A stretch of 64,000 nt of DNA from Vicinamibacterales bacterium (GTDB lineage: Bacteria > Acidobacteriota > Vicinamibacteria > Vicinamibacterales > UBA2999): NCBI GenBank assembly GCA_041659285.1, contig JBAZYO010000010.1, positions 124,001 to 188,000 of the forward strand. The letters are read 5' to 3'. Numbering within the stretch: position 1 is the first letter of the stretch; each line of letters starts with the position of its first letter. Of the stretch, positions 8,446-17,232 are shown in pieces. The position numbers were made by a program, and so were the translations under genes. The notes below the pieces were generated by a model. It was not told the DNA's origin. It did not search any database and saw only the letters and a program-made list of their open reading frames with translations.

Positions 8446-9075
8446 ATGAGTCGTACGATCGCGCTCATCGCGATCGTGGCCGGCGTCGTCATCGGCTCCA
8501 AGTTGCTGGTCGAGAACATTCTCGGCATCAACCTGGAGCCGTGGGCGCGCTCGTGGGTCGAACACGCCGGTCCCGCGGGCGCCGCCACCATCGTCGGCCT
8601 GCTCGCGGCCGACGTGTTCCTGCCCATCCCGTCCAGCTTCGTCATGGTCCTCAGCGGCGCCGCCTTCGGCGTGGGGTGGGGCGCGCTGCTCGCCTTTGCC
8701 GGATCGATTGGCGGCGAGTGGCTCGGGTTCGAGCTGGCGCGCCGCTACGGCACCGGCTTGTCGTCACGGTTCGTCGGCGATGCGAATGAAGTTGAGCGGC
8801 TCAACCAGATCCTGCTGAAGCACGGCGCCGCGGCGGTCGTCGTGACGCGCGCGCTCCCGGTGGTGATGGAAACCATGAGCGTGGTCGCCGGCCTGTCAAC
8901 CATGCGCCGCCGCACGTTCCTGGTGGCGTCGGCGATTGGGACGGCGCCAATCGTGCTCGTCTACGCCTATGCCGGCGCGATGTCGCGCGAGACCGGTAGC
9001 CTCGTGCCGGCCATCGTGATCCTGGTCGCGGTGGCCGCGGCCGGGTGGGTCTGGTACCGCGCGCGGATACAGTAA
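8446..9075 (+). CDS. DedA/VTT-family membrane protein
   Basis: About 209 residues (214 if the ATG at 8431 is used). It has the VTT (SNARE-associated/DedA) signature: AADVFLPIPSSFVMVLSGAAFGVGWGALLAFAGSIGGEWLGFELARRYG, followed by a cytosolic stretch and a second half with ALPVVMETMSVVAGLSTMRRRTF. The E/F-x-P-x-P-S/E and G-x-x-x-G elements form the family's re-entrant loops. DedA proteins act at the inner membrane in lipid-carrier or phospholipid translocation and envelope homeostasis. The later ATG is preferred because GAGGG precedes it closely, while 8412-8445 looks like a dispersed palindromic repeat (GAGCGAGCC...GGCGAGTCGA). Confidence 0.8.
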   Translation: MSRTIALIAIVAGVVIGSKLLVENILGINLEPWARSWVEHAGPAGAATIVGLLAADVFLPIPSSFVMVLSGAAFGVGWGALLAFAGSIGGEWLGFELARRYGTGLSSRFVGDANEVERLNQILLKHGAAAVVVTRALPVVMETMSVVAGLSTMRRRTFLVASAIGTAPIVLVYAYAGAMSRETGSLVPAIVILVAVAAAGWVWYRARIQ

Positions 9076-9101
9076 GTCCGCCTGAAGGCGGACGCCACAT
9101 T
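9076..9101 (+). repeat. Palindromic dispersed repeat, copy 1
   Basis: An 18-bp palindrome GTCCGCCTGAAGGCGGAC followed by G and CCACATT. It fills the whole gap between the convergent DedA and NtrC-type genes, starting right after one stop codon and ending at the other, so it may also act as a bidirectional terminator. Two more copies with the same CCACATT flank are at 52448 and 62410. Confidence 0.75.
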
Positions 9102-10417
9102 TACTCCGAAGGGGCCTTCTTGCGGAGCGTGGCGCGGTTGACGCCCAACAGTTCCGAGGCCTTCACCTGGTTGCCGTTGGTGATGGCCAGCGCCTCCTTC
9201 ACCAGTGCCGTCTCCACCGCCTCCACAATCTGATGGAACAGGCGATTGGATTGCGGCGAATCCACCAGCCGTTCCTGCAGCGCCGCGCGCACCGCGCGGT
9301 CGAGCCCTGAGGCGCCGTCGGTGCCGGCCTGGAACACCGAGTCGGTGAGGAAGGCGATGTCGTTCGAGGTGATGATGTCGCCGCCGGCCAGGATGGCGGC
9401 GCGGGTCAGCACGCGCTCCAGCTCGCCGCTGTTCCCGGGCCAGCGATGTTCCTGCAACCGCTTCAGGGCCTGCTCATCCACCCCTTTGATCGATCGATTC
9501 AGCTTGGCGTTGATCGAACCGATGAAATGCCGAATCAGCATCGGCAGGTCGTCGCGGCGCTCTCGCAAGGGCGGGATGTGGATGGTGATCAGCGAGATCA
9601 CGTCGTAGAGCCCGCGGTTGAAGTGGCCGGCCGCGACTTCCGCGGCCAGGTCGGCCGAGGTGGACGCCAGCACGCGCGCCCGGATGCGTTCGGTGGACCG
9701 CGCGCGGTCGCTGTCGGTCAGCGCCCGGGCCAGCCGCGCCTGCAGGGCGGCCGGCATCGCCTCGATGTTCGAGAGGTGGAGCGTGCCCGTGGCGCCGGAG
9801 AACAACGCGCTCTCGAGCGCCGCCACCGGAATGGTGCAGTTCACCCGCACCAGGGGCTCGTGCCGCCGCTCGCTGCTGTCGTGGAGCATGGCCACGGCTA
9901 GGCTCTTGCCGGTGCCGTGCTCGCCCACGAACAGGGCCGGCACGTCGTTCTTCGCCAGCCGGCCGATCATCTTGTAGAGCTCGGCCATCGCCGGCGTATC
10001 GCCGACGAGCCGCGGCACCACCGGTTCCGACGGTTCGGCGTCGCCGGCAACCGGCTGGCCGGCGGCCAGGGCGCGGGCAATCAGCCGGCGCAGCGCGTCG
10101 AGGCTGGGCGGCTTGGTGATGTAGTCGAACGCGCCGGCCTTCATGGCGTCGATCGAGGTCTGGCTGGTGCCGTATCCCGTCATCATCACCACGCACAGGC
10201 CCTGGTACTTCGCCTGCACCCGGTCGAGGGCCTGCAGCCCATCCACCCCTGGCATGCGGATGTCCATCAGCACGAGGTCGGGGCGGCGCTCGTCGATCGC
10301 GGCCAGCCCGTCGGCGGCGTTGCTCGCCACGCGGCACGCGTGGCCTTCGATCTCGAGGAACCGGCGCAACGCGCCCGCCACGGACGCGTCGTCGTCGACT
10401 ACGAGGATGTCAGCCAT
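9101..10417 (-). CDS. NtrC-type response regulator with degenerate AAA+ domain
   Basis: 438 residues: receiver (1-120, with D9/D10, phospho-acceptor D52 in LMDIRMPG and K102), AAA+ sigma-54 activator domain (135-365) and Fis-type HTH (395-438, GNQVKASELLGVNRATLRKK). Walker A is present (GEHGTGKS, 165-172). Where family members have the GAFTGA loop and Walker B DE, this protein goes directly from ESALFS to GATGTLHLSNIEAM: about 20 residues including GAFTGA are deleted and the D-E pair is replaced by S-N. The sensor II arginine of the NVREL motif is lost (WPGNSGELERVL). It probably binds DNA and responds to phosphorylation but cannot remodel sigma-54 polymerase; a sigma-70 repressor or activator role is inferred. 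Overlaps the histidine kinase gene by 8 nt. Confidence 0.85.
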   Translation of the reverse strand: MADILVVDDDASVAGALRRFLEIEGHACRVASNAADGLAAIDERRPDLVLMDIRMPGVDGLQALDRVQAKYQGLCVVMMTGYGTSQTSIDAMKAGAFDYITKPPSLDALRRLIARALAAGQPVAGDAEPSEPVVPRLVGDTPAMAELYKMIGRLAKNDVPALFVGEHGTGKSLAVAMLHDSSERRHEPLVRVNCTIPVAALESALFSGATGTLHLSNIEAMPAALQARLARALTDSDRARSTERIRARVLASTSADLAAEVAAGHFNRGLYDVISLITIHIPPLRERRDDLPMLIRHFIGSINAKLNRSIKGVDEQALKRLQEHRWPGNSGELERVLTRAAILAGGDIITSNDIAFLTDSVFQAGTDGASGLDRAVRAALQERLVDSPQSNRLFHQIVEAVETALVKEALAITNGNQVKASELLGVNRATLRKKAPSE

Positions 10418-11795
10418 GATTGGATGCGCCGAGGGGCAAGGTCATCATCGCACGCGTGCCCCGCGGTTGACGAGGCGTGAGGGCAATGCGGCCGCCGTGG
10501 CTTTCGACAACGGCCTTGGCATTGACGAGGCCGAGGCCGACGCCGCCGGGCTTCGACGAGACAAACGGGTCGAAGACGCGGTCCATGATCTCGGGGTCGA
10601 TACCTTCGCCGTCATCGTCGATCTCGATCACCACATGGTCCCCGGTGGCGCGCGTCCTGATGTCAAGGACTCCGCCGTTGGGCATGGCATCCCCGGCGTT
10701 GCTGATCACGTTGAGCAGGGCCTGCGACAACCGCTCGGGGTCGATGTTGACCAGCGGCAACCGGGCCGGCAGGTCCAACTGGACCGCGACCTTGCGGTGC
10801 AGCAGCCGGGCGTCGAGCTGGCGGAGCACGGTACGGATGAGCGCGTTCAGGTCGGCGGGCATGCGCCGGATCTCGCCCGGCCGCGCCAGCTCGATCAGGT
10901 CGCGAATCACCGACTCGAGCTGGCTGATGTCGTCGAGCACGGCGCCCACGAGCGTGCCGCTGCGCGCGTCGCCCTTGACGCGCGACTCGAGCAGCTGCGC
11001 TTGGATCTTCATCGAGGCGAGCGGGTTGCGAATGTCGTGCGCAACCCGGGCGGCGAGCAGACCGGCGAGCGCGAGCTTCTCGGACCGCACCAGCGCGGAT
11101 TGCGACGCGTCCAGCTGATCCAGCATCTCGTTGAACGCCTGCCCCAACCGCCCCACTTCGTCGGTCCCGGCGCGGGCGCGGCCGCGGCCGCCGCCGGCGA
11201 CGTTGTGGGTGAAGGTCACCAACTGCTCGAGCGGCGCGGTGACGCGCCTGGCCACCACCTGGCTGATGAGGACGAGCCCGGCGAGGCTCGTCAGCGCGGT
11301 CAACAGGATGGTGCGCGCCACGGTGCGAATGGCGGCGGCGGCTTCGGTGGTCTCGACGATCACGGCCACCAGCACGCCGGGCCGGTCCGACACCGGGCGG
11401 TAGGCGGCGTAGCACGGGGCATCGCAGTCCAGCGCGTGCACGAGGCCCGCCACCCCGGCGGCGCGGGCGGCGCGGGCGTCTTCGCCGGACGTGACGGTGC
11501 GAATCAACCGGTCGCGAGCGGGGTCGATGGTCGTGGAGAGGACCGCACCGCCGTCATCAAAGGCGACGACGTCGGCGCCGGTGATGGCCTTGACGCTGCG
11601 AAGAATGGCGGGGTTGAAGGCGAAGCCGCCACGGCTGATGACATCGGCGGTGTTGAGGATTTGTGACTGGATCCTGGCCTCGAAGGCGCGCGACACCACG
11701 AGGAGCGCCAGGAAGGCCGACGCGGAGGTGGCGACCAGCGCGACCACGGCGAACGGGATGACGATCCGATAATGCAGCCGGAGGCGCCATCCCAT
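10410..11795 (-). CDS. Membrane sensor histidine kinase
   Basis: 461 residues: TM1 (10-34), a short periplasmic sensor (about 35-140), TM2 (about 155-183), HAMP (about 181-235), HisKA with phospho-acceptor H253 (RVAHDIRNPL) and HATPase_c (NVISNAGDAMPNGG; DDDGEGIDP; GLGLVNAKAVVESHGG). The family is NtrB/AtoS-like. It is the cognate partner of the NtrC-type regulator by overlap and co-orientation. Upstream in the same operon are an unknown membrane protein (3 nt gap) and an O-methyltransferase. The kinase residues look intact, so the odd features of its partner are not mirrored here. The signal sensed is unknown. Confidence 0.9.
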   Translation of the reverse strand: MGWRLRLHYRIVIPFAVVALVATSASAFLALLVVSRAFEARIQSQILNTADVISRGGFAFNPAILRSVKAITGADVVAFDDGGAVLSTTIDPARDRLIRTVTSGEDARAARAAGVAGLVHALDCDAPCYAAYRPVSDRPGVLVAVIVETTEAAAAIRTVARTILLTALTSLAGLVLISQVVARRVTAPLEQLVTFTHNVAGGGRGRARAGTDEVGRLGQAFNEMLDQLDASQSALVRSEKLALAGLLAARVAHDIRNPLASMKIQAQLLESRVKGDARSGTLVGAVLDDISQLESVIRDLIELARPGEIRRMPADLNALIRTVLRQLDARLLHRKVAVQLDLPARLPLVNIDPERLSQALLNVISNAGDAMPNGGVLDIRTRATGDHVVIEIDDDGEGIDPEIMDRVFDPFVSSKPGGVGLGLVNAKAVVESHGGRIALTPRQPRGTRAMMTLPLGASNHG

Positions 11796-11798
11796 GGC

Positions 11799-13085
11799 TC
11801 AGAACCCGACAATCCGGTTGGCATAGGCGTCGTGAATGCCGCGGCTGGCGGTCACGAAGTCATGCGTCACCGCCGTGGCTGCCGGCGCGGCCAGCACCGC
11901 CTGGTGCTTGTCGAGCAGCCGCGCGAGGCTGACCCCCAGGAACTTGCCCTCGCCCTCGTAGATGTGGGTGGCGTGCTGCAGGCCGGCTTGGCTGGTTTCA
12001 AAGACCCCGCTCATCCGTTCGAGGGTGGCGGCACGCTCGAAGTTGAACGCGACGTATCCGCGGACGTCGGCGATCAGCGCCGCCAGCGGATCGGCCGGAT
12101 CGAGCGAGGCCAGGGCCTGGTCGGCCGCCGGTTCCGCGGCGGTGCGCAGTGCGGCCGCCTCTTCGATCAGTCGCAGCCCGGCGGCGCGGTAGTCCGGCAG
12201 CAGGGGCGTGGACCGCAGGAAGAGCTCGTTGTGGAAGTGGTAGTTGTAGTTGCGGTCGAGCACGTAATAACCGTCGAGCAGCTTCTCCAGGCTCCTCGCA
12301 TACATCGCGAGCGCGGTCTGCACGGCCTCCGCTTCAGCGGGCGCCGCGGCCGGACGCGCCGGCACCGCGATGGCCTCGAAGTTGAAGCCGGCGCCGGGCT
12401 GCGCCGGATCCATGTAGAAGCTGGGGCTGCCCTGATACGCACCCGGGCGATTCTTGAAACCGAGATAGAGGCCGCCCGAAATCACCACGCCGGCCACCAA
12501 CGCCATCACGGCCGTCCGCTCGGCGCGGGAGCGCCCGGCGACCGGATCCGCGGGTGCCGCCGGCGGCTGGCGCCATGCATACAGGATCACGGCCAGGATC
12601 GTCACGACCAGCGTGATGATCATCAGCGTGCCCAGAAACAGGTTGGCGAGGATCATCTCCAGCGTCAACAGCGCCACCGCGAGCATCGCGGTCCGCTCGC
12701 GTCCAAGATCGCGCCACACCGTGTAGCGCGCGGCCATCACGATCACCGCCACGGGCATCGCGAAGATCGCCGCCAGCAGGATGTGGACGATCCAGCGCAT
12801 GGCGTTGATCGGCAGGTTGTCGATGATCTGGTCGCCCTGCGTGATCACCGGGTAGAACAGCCAGGGCAACACCAGCGGCATCGACACCACCAGCCGCTGC
12901 CGGCGATAGAGGTAGACCCCGGCCAGCAGGATGAAACCAAGGCCGACCAGGCTCAGGTACTCGCCCTGATCGATCAGGTACTGGCCCTTGAAGCTGGTCT
13001 CGGTCACGGCCATCGCCAGCAGGATCGCCGCCATCGCGGCGGTGATCGCGATCAGCCAGGCCGGGGGGCGCACGGCGTTCATCAC
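11799..13085 (-). CDS. Unknown polytopic membrane protein with a C-terminal soluble domain
   Basis: 428 residues, family not recognised. About seven hydrophobic segments occupy residues 8-215 (AWLIAITAAMAAILLAMAV, VGLGFILLAGVYLY, IVHILLAAIFAMPVAVIVMA, ILANLFLGTLMIITLVVTILAVILYAW, AVMALVAGVVISGGLYLGF). The last 210 residues are probably periplasmic and helical, with an aromatic-rich patch (LDGYYVLDRNYNYHFHNELF) and no catalytic motif I can name. The gene overlaps the O-methyltransferase stop by 4 nt (ATGA) and ends 3 nt before the histidine kinase, so it is part of that operon and may help sense or transport the signal. No cytochrome CXXCH motif is present. Confidence 0.6.
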   Translation of the reverse strand: MMNAVRPPAWLIAITAAMAAILLAMAVTETSFKGQYLIDQGEYLSLVGLGFILLAGVYLYRRQRLVVSMPLVLPWLFYPVITQGDQIIDNLPINAMRWIVHILLAAIFAMPVAVIVMAARYTVWRDLGRERTAMLAVALLTLEMILANLFLGTLMIITLVVTILAVILYAWRQPPAAPADPVAGRSRAERTAVMALVAGVVISGGLYLGFKNRPGAYQGSPSFYMDPAQPGAGFNFEAIAVPARPAAAPAEAEAVQTALAMYARSLEKLLDGYYVLDRNYNYHFHNELFLRSTPLLPDYRAAGLRLIEEAAALRTAAEPAADQALASLDPADPLAALIADVRGYVAFNFERAATLERMSGVFETSQAGLQHATHIYEGEGKFLGVSLARLLDKHQAVLAAPAATAVTHDFVTASRGIHDAYANRIVGF

Positions 13086-14095
13086 GGCTTGACCCCCAGG
13101 ACCAGCGAATGCGGATTCGGCCGCGGCATGTCACGCACTTCGATGGCGCCGAATCCAGCCGCCGCCAGCCAGCGCTGCATCTCGGTCTTGGCGTGGGCGG
13201 AGCCGTGGGCGCTGGTCACCATCATGTTCAACGCGAACGAGGTCGTGAACGGCGGACTGTTCTTGTGGTCGTCGTCGAAGAACACGTCGCTGACAATCAC
13301 CTGGCCGCCTGGCTCGAGCGCGGCGAAGGTCTTGGTGAGCAACAGCATCACGTTGTCCGGATTCTCGCGGTGCATCATGCCCGAAAGGAGGGCGACGTCG
13401 AAGCCCGAGCCGAACGGCGTCTTCAGGTAATCCCCGGGCAGCAGCGACACGCGGTCGGCGAAGCCGGCGGCGTCCACCAGCTCGCGCGTGACTTCGAGCA
13501 CGCCGGGACGATCGAGCACGGTCGCGGTCAGGCCCGGTGTCCTCGCGCACAGCAGGACGGAATACGTGCCCGGGCCGCCGCCCACGTCGATCAAGCGCGT
13601 GCGGCCGGTCAGATCGACGATCTGCGACAACACCGATCCGATGCCCTTGGCGCGTTCGTGCATGGCCATGACGAAGGCGCGCGTCTTGGCCTGGTCTTCG
13701 CCGAGAATGGTCTCGGGCGGCATGGTCGGGCGGCCGGACTTCACCAGGCCGGTGAGCCCGCCCCAGGCGGGATAGAGGTCGCGCGCGTAGGTCAGCGCGC
13801 CGCCCAGGTATGCTGGACGGCCGCGGACCAGGAACGTCTCGGCCGTCGGCGTGTTGACGAAGCGGTTGCCGTCACGTGTCAGCAGGCCGGCATCCACACA
13901 CGATTCGAGCACCAGGCGCAACGGCTCCTGCTGAGCGCCCGACTTCGTGGCCAGTTCTTCGGCGGTGAGGGCGCCGCCGGCCAGGGCGGAAAACACGTCG
14001 AGCTCGGACGCGGCGAAGAAGATGGCGGACGACCGATACGCGATGGCTAACTGGGTAATGAGGCCGGGATTGGGGGCGTTCTGCGACGGATTCAT
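13082..14095 (-). CDS. SAM-dependent O-methyltransferase (acetylserotonin OMT-like family)
   Basis: 337 residues. The N-terminal winged-helix dimerisation domain (about 15-100: YRSSAIFFAASELDVFSALAGGALTAEELA) and C-terminal Rossmann methyltransferase with LIDVGGGPGTYSVLL (SAM motif I) match the Methyltransf_2 family, which methylates small-molecule hydroxyls. DRPGVLE and DYLKTPFGSGFDVALLSGMMH are motifs II-III, and GGQVIVSDVFFDDD is post-motif. It is the first gene of the operon with the unknown membrane protein and two-component system, and is divergent from eboA with only 56 nt between. The substrate is unknown; it could act on the product trafficked by the ebo cluster or on a signal read by the kinase. 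Confidence 0.85.
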   Translation of the reverse strand: MNPSQNAPNPGLITQLAIAYRSSAIFFAASELDVFSALAGGALTAEELATKSGAQQEPLRLVLESCVDAGLLTRDGNRFVNTPTAETFLVRGRPAYLGGALTYARDLYPAWGGLTGLVKSGRPTMPPETILGEDQAKTRAFVMAMHERAKGIGSVLSQIVDLTGRTRLIDVGGGPGTYSVLLCARTPGLTATVLDRPGVLEVTRELVDAAGFADRVSLLPGDYLKTPFGSGFDVALLSGMMHRENPDNVMLLLTKTFAALEPGGQVIVSDVFFDDDHKNSPPFTTSFALNMMVTSAHGSAHAKTEMQRWLAAAGFGAIEVRDMPRPNPHSLVLGVKP

Positions 14096-14151
14096 GTAGC
14101 AGGAATAGTAACCCTTCCGGTACAGTCATTGGGTCAGTTACCCATCCCCTC

Positions 14152-14847
14152 ATGTTGACGGTCGTTGAACGCATCCTTGCATCCGCGCTGCGCCAGGGCG
14201 CCACTCCCGAAGCCGCGGCGTGGCTCGCCCGCGGCCAGGCGCAGGCCGGCGACAGCTCGCTGCGGCCCCTGCTCGACGCCTACGCACGCGCCTCGCTCCA
14301 CGCCGGCCGCGGATCACTGCCGATCGGCGCCGCCGGCCTGCAGCAATTGCGCGAGGCCGCACCGGGCGTGGGCTTCGAGCGGTGGACCCAGGACGATGCG
14401 GCGCGGGCGCTGTTGCTGATGGCCCGGCGCACCCTGGCGGGCGCCGGGCAGCCGTTCGTGGACGCCGCGCTCGCCTGCTTCGAAGAAGGCGACGCGCGCG
14501 AGCAACAGAGCTGGCTGCGGGCGCTGCCGTTGTGGCCGGAAGCCGGCCCGTTGCTGCCGCACGCCATCGAGGCGTGCCGCAGCAACATCATCCCCGTGTT
14601 CGAATCGCTGGCCTGCGAGAACCCCTACCCGGCGGCGCATTTCCCCGAGCGCAACTTCAACCAGATGGTGCTGAAGGCGCTGTTCAATTCGATTGCCCTC
14701 AGTCGAGTGGCTGGCCTGCCCTCGCGGTTGAACCCCGAACTGTCACGCATGGCGCGCGACTACGCCGCCGAGCGCACCGCCGCCGGCCGCACGGTGCCGG
14801 CCGACATCGGGATGGCCCTCCACGACCTGGCCCAGGAGCCTTCATGA
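14152..14847 (+). CDS. eboA: EboA-domain protein
   Basis: 231 residues, all helical, soluble. The C-terminal block ENPYPAAHFPERNFNQMVLKALF, followed by RVAGL, ELSRMARDYAAERTAAGR and VPADI, is the diagnostic EboA region. EboA belongs to the conserved ebo (EDB) cluster known from cyanobacteria, Pseudomonas and eustigmatophyte plastids, required for moving the scytonemin monomer to the periplasm in cyanobacteria; its molecular role is unknown. First gene of eboA-eboB-eboF; its stop overlaps the eboB start (ATGA at 14844). The ATG at 14152 is used. In the 56-nt divergent spacer a GTAACCC...GGGTCAGTTAC dyad (about 14108-14141) could be a shared operator. Confidence 0.9.
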   Translation: MLTVVERILASALRQGATPEAAAWLARGQAQAGDSSLRPLLDAYARASLHAGRGSLPIGAAGLQQLREAAPGVGFERWTQDDAARALLLMARRTLAGAGQPFVDAALACFEEGDAREQQSWLRALPLWPEAGPLLPHAIEACRSNIIPVFESLACENPYPAAHFPERNFNQMVLKALFNSIALSRVAGLPSRLNPELSRMARDYAAERTAAGRTVPADIGMALHDLAQEPS

Positions 14848-15716
14848 AGATTTTCGACCCGCACATCCACATGACGTCGCGCTCGACCGACGATTACGAA
14901 GCCATGGCCAAGGCCGGCATTCTCGCCATCGTCGAGCCGGCGTTCTGGCTGGGACAGCCGCGCACGCAGGCCGGCAGCTTCGTGGACTATTTCAACAGCC
15001 TGCTCGGCTGGGAACGCTTCCGCGCCTCGCAGTTCGGCATCCGCCACTTCTGCACCATCGGCCTCAACCCCAAGGAAGCCAACAACCCGAAGCTGTCGGA
15101 CGAAGTGCTGGCGTTGCTCCCGCGCTTCCTGGCGAAAGACGGCGTCGTCGCGGTTGGCGAGATCGGGTTCGATGACCAGACCGACGCCGAGGAGGCAGTG
15201 CTGGCGCGACAAATCGAACTGGCCGCCGAGTTCTCGCTGCCGGTCCTCATTCACACGCCGCATCGTGACAAGAAACGCGGCACGCAGCGCACCATCGAGG
15301 TGGTGCGCAAGCTCGGGTTTCCGGAGGAGCGCGTGCTGATCGATCACAACAACGAAGAGACGCTGCCCCTGGTCCTGGAAACCAAATGCTGGGCCGGGCA
15401 CACCCTCTACCCGAACACCAAGATGGACGAGCTGCGCATGGCCGCGCTCGTGAAGAAGTACGGCACCGACCGCATCATCGTCAACAGCGCCGCCGACTGG
15501 GGCATCAGCGATCCGCTCAAGGTGCCCAAGACGATCGCGGTGATGCAGGAGCAGGGTATTCCCGACGATGCGATCCAGCGGATCGTGTGGGACAACCCGG
15601 TGGCGTTCTTCGCGCAGAGCGGCCGGCTCGACGTCGCCGACCTCGAACAGCGGCCGGCCATCGACCGCGGGCAGAAGTTCGAGACCAACTCGGTGTTGCG
15701 CGGGGACCAGCGGTAG
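14844..15716 (+). CDS. eboB: EboB: TatD-related metal-dependent hydrolase
   Basis: 290 residues from the ATG at 14844, which overlaps the eboA stop; the open frame extends upstream but only shadows eboA. A TIM-barrel amidohydrolase of TatD type: FDPHIHM gives the HxH pair, GEIGFDDQ the bridging Glu, PVLIHTPHRD a histidine and ERVLIDHNNEE the next histidine. NSAADWGISDPLKVP ends with the catalytic Asp. The GFP/NSAADWG wording is that of the Ebo subfamily rather than housekeeping TatD DNases. No signal peptide, so cytoplasmic. Substrate unknown; it works with the other ebo gene products on a small metabolite. Confidence 0.9.
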   Translation: MKIFDPHIHMTSRSTDDYEAMAKAGILAIVEPAFWLGQPRTQAGSFVDYFNSLLGWERFRASQFGIRHFCTIGLNPKEANNPKLSDEVLALLPRFLAKDGVVAVGEIGFDDQTDAEEAVLARQIELAAEFSLPVLIHTPHRDKKRGTQRTIEVVRKLGFPEERVLIDHNNEETLPLVLETKCWAGHTLYPNTKMDELRMAALVKKYGTDRIIVNSAADWGISDPLKVPKTIAVMQEQGIPDDAIQRIVWDNPVAFFAQSGRLDVADLEQRPAIDRGQKFETNSVLRGDQR

Positions 15717-15731
15717 GCTGGCCCGCCGGCG

Positions 15732-17105
15732 ATGACCCCGACCGCCGTTCTCAACGTCGTCGGATTGACGAGGGCCCTGATGGGGCCGGACACCCCTCAC
15801 CTCAACGCGCTGGCGTCGGACGGCGCGATGGCGCCGATCCGCGCCATCACGCCGGCGGTGACCTGCTCCGCGCAGTCCACGTTCCTCACCGGCCTGCTCC
15901 CTCGCGACCACGGCATTGTCGGCAACGGTTGGTACTTCCGCGACCTGGCGCAGGTGATGTTGTGGAAGCAGGCGAACCAGCTGGTGCAGGGCGAGAAGGT
16001 CTGGGAGACGGCGCGGCGGCGCGACCCGTCGTGCACCACCGCCAAGATGTTCTGGTGGTACAACATGTACAGCAGCGCGGAGTGGTCGGTCACACCGCGC
16101 CCGATCTACCGCGCCGACGGCTTGAAGGTGGTGGACATCTACACCAACCCTGCCGAGGTCCGCGACCGCATCGTGGCCGAGCACGGCACCTTTCCGTTCT
16201 TCAACTTCTGGGGACCGACCGCCGACCTCCGATCGAGCCAGTGGATCGCCGAGGCGTCGATGTCGGTGGACCAGTGGTTCTCGCCGACGCTGCTGCTCGT
16301 CTACCTGCCGCACCTGGACTACAACCTGCAGCGGCTCGGGCCTGACGACCCACGCATCCGCGAGGATGTCCGGGCGATCGACCAGGTCTGCGGGCAGCTG
16401 ATCGCGCATTGCCGCGAGCGCGGCCGCCGGGTCATCGTGCTGTCGGAGTACGGCCTGGTGCCGGTGACCGGCGCCGTGCACATCAATCGCGTGCTCCGTG
16501 AGGCCGGCCTGCTGGCGGTGCGCGACGAGCTGGGCACGGACACGCTGGACGCCGGGGCCAGCGAGGCGTTTGCGGTCGCCGACCACCAGATCGCGCACGT
16601 CTACGTTCGCAACCCGGCGCGCATTCCGGAGGTGGCGGCGCTGCTGCGGGCGACGCCCGGCATCGATCTCGTGCTCGATCGCCGTGAGCAACACGAGTTC
16701 GGGATCGATCACGAGCGCGCCGGCGAGCTGGTGGCCATCTCCGCGCGCGATCGCTGGTTCACCTACTACTTCTGGATCGACGACCGGCTGGCGCCGGACT
16801 TCGCCCGCACCGTCGACATCCACCGCAAGCCGGGCTACGACCCGGCCGAGCTGTTCGTGGATCCGGCGCTGGCGCTGCCGAAGCTGGCCGTCGCCGCCAC
16901 CCTGGCCAGGAAGGCGCTCGGCTTCCGCTACCTGATGAAGGTGATTCCGCTGGACGCGTCGCTCGTGCGCGGGTCGCACGGGCGCGTGACGGAGTCGCTG
17001 GATGACGGGCCGCTGATGATCTCGTCACGACGTGACGGCATTCGAGAAGACGTCGTGGAATCAACGTCGGTGCGCGACGTGATTCTCGGCCATCTCTTTG
17101 ACTGA
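15732..17105 (+). CDS. eboF: EboF: alkaline-phosphatase/NPP-superfamily hydrolase
   Basis: 457 residues. The N-terminal VLNVVGLTRALMG, TPHLNALASDG and AVTCSAQSTFLTGLLP match type I phosphodiesterase/nucleotide pyrophosphatases; the nucleophile is Thr or Ser of TCSAQS. Metal ligands are provided by YLPHLDYNLQ (D and H), ADHQIAH and GSHGR near the C-terminus. The usual DHG metal motif reads SEYG, which may be an Ebo-specific change. No signal peptide, so cytoplasmic, unlike most of the superfamily. Third gene of the plus-strand ebo arm, 15 nt after eboB. It probably cleaves a phosphodiester or pyrophosphate intermediate; the actual reaction is not known for any EboF. Confidence 0.85.
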   Translation: MTPTAVLNVVGLTRALMGPDTPHLNALASDGAMAPIRAITPAVTCSAQSTFLTGLLPRDHGIVGNGWYFRDLAQVMLWKQANQLVQGEKVWETARRRDPSCTTAKMFWWYNMYSSAEWSVTPRPIYRADGLKVVDIYTNPAEVRDRIVAEHGTFPFFNFWGPTADLRSSQWIAEASMSVDQWFSPTLLLVYLPHLDYNLQRLGPDDPRIREDVRAIDQVCGQLIAHCRERGRRVIVLSEYGLVPVTGAVHINRVLREAGLLAVRDELGTDTLDAGASEAFAVADHQIAHVYVRNPARIPEVAALLRATPGIDLVLDRREQHEFGIDHERAGELVAISARDRWFTYYFWIDDRLAPDFARTVDIHRKPGYDPAELFVDPALALPKLAVAATLARKALGFRYLMKVIPLDASLVRGSHGRVTESLDDGPLMISSRRDGIREDVVESTSVRDVILGHLFD

Positions 17106-17133
17106 CAGCCGCAGCTGGGCCACCGAGCTTGGC

Positions 17134-17220
17134 AGCCACAGATTAGTCACCGATTTTCCCGATAGCTTGGCTTCCCGATCTGTCCAAAGTCTGTGTCTAA
17201 TCTGCGTCTAATCTGTGGCT
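17134..17220. repeat. Inverted CACAGATTAG repeat between convergent ebo arms
   Basis: A perfect 13-bp inverted repeat AGCCACAGATTAG (17134-17146) / CTAATCTGTGGCT (17208-17220), with an extra internal tandem of TCTGTGTCTAATCTG and TCTAATCTGTGG. It sits in the 127-nt gap between the stops of eboF and eboC, where a bidirectional terminator is expected. Built of the same CACAG words as the elements at 28257, 44064 and 46827. Confidence 0.7.
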
Positions 17221-17232
17221 GTGATCTGTGGC

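Noticed and set aside
14760..16979. 739-codon open frame on the minus strand
   Set aside because: It is antisense to eboA, eboB and eboF, has low-complexity Arg/Val/His-rich composition typical of frame shadows in GC-rich DNA and lacks any domain.
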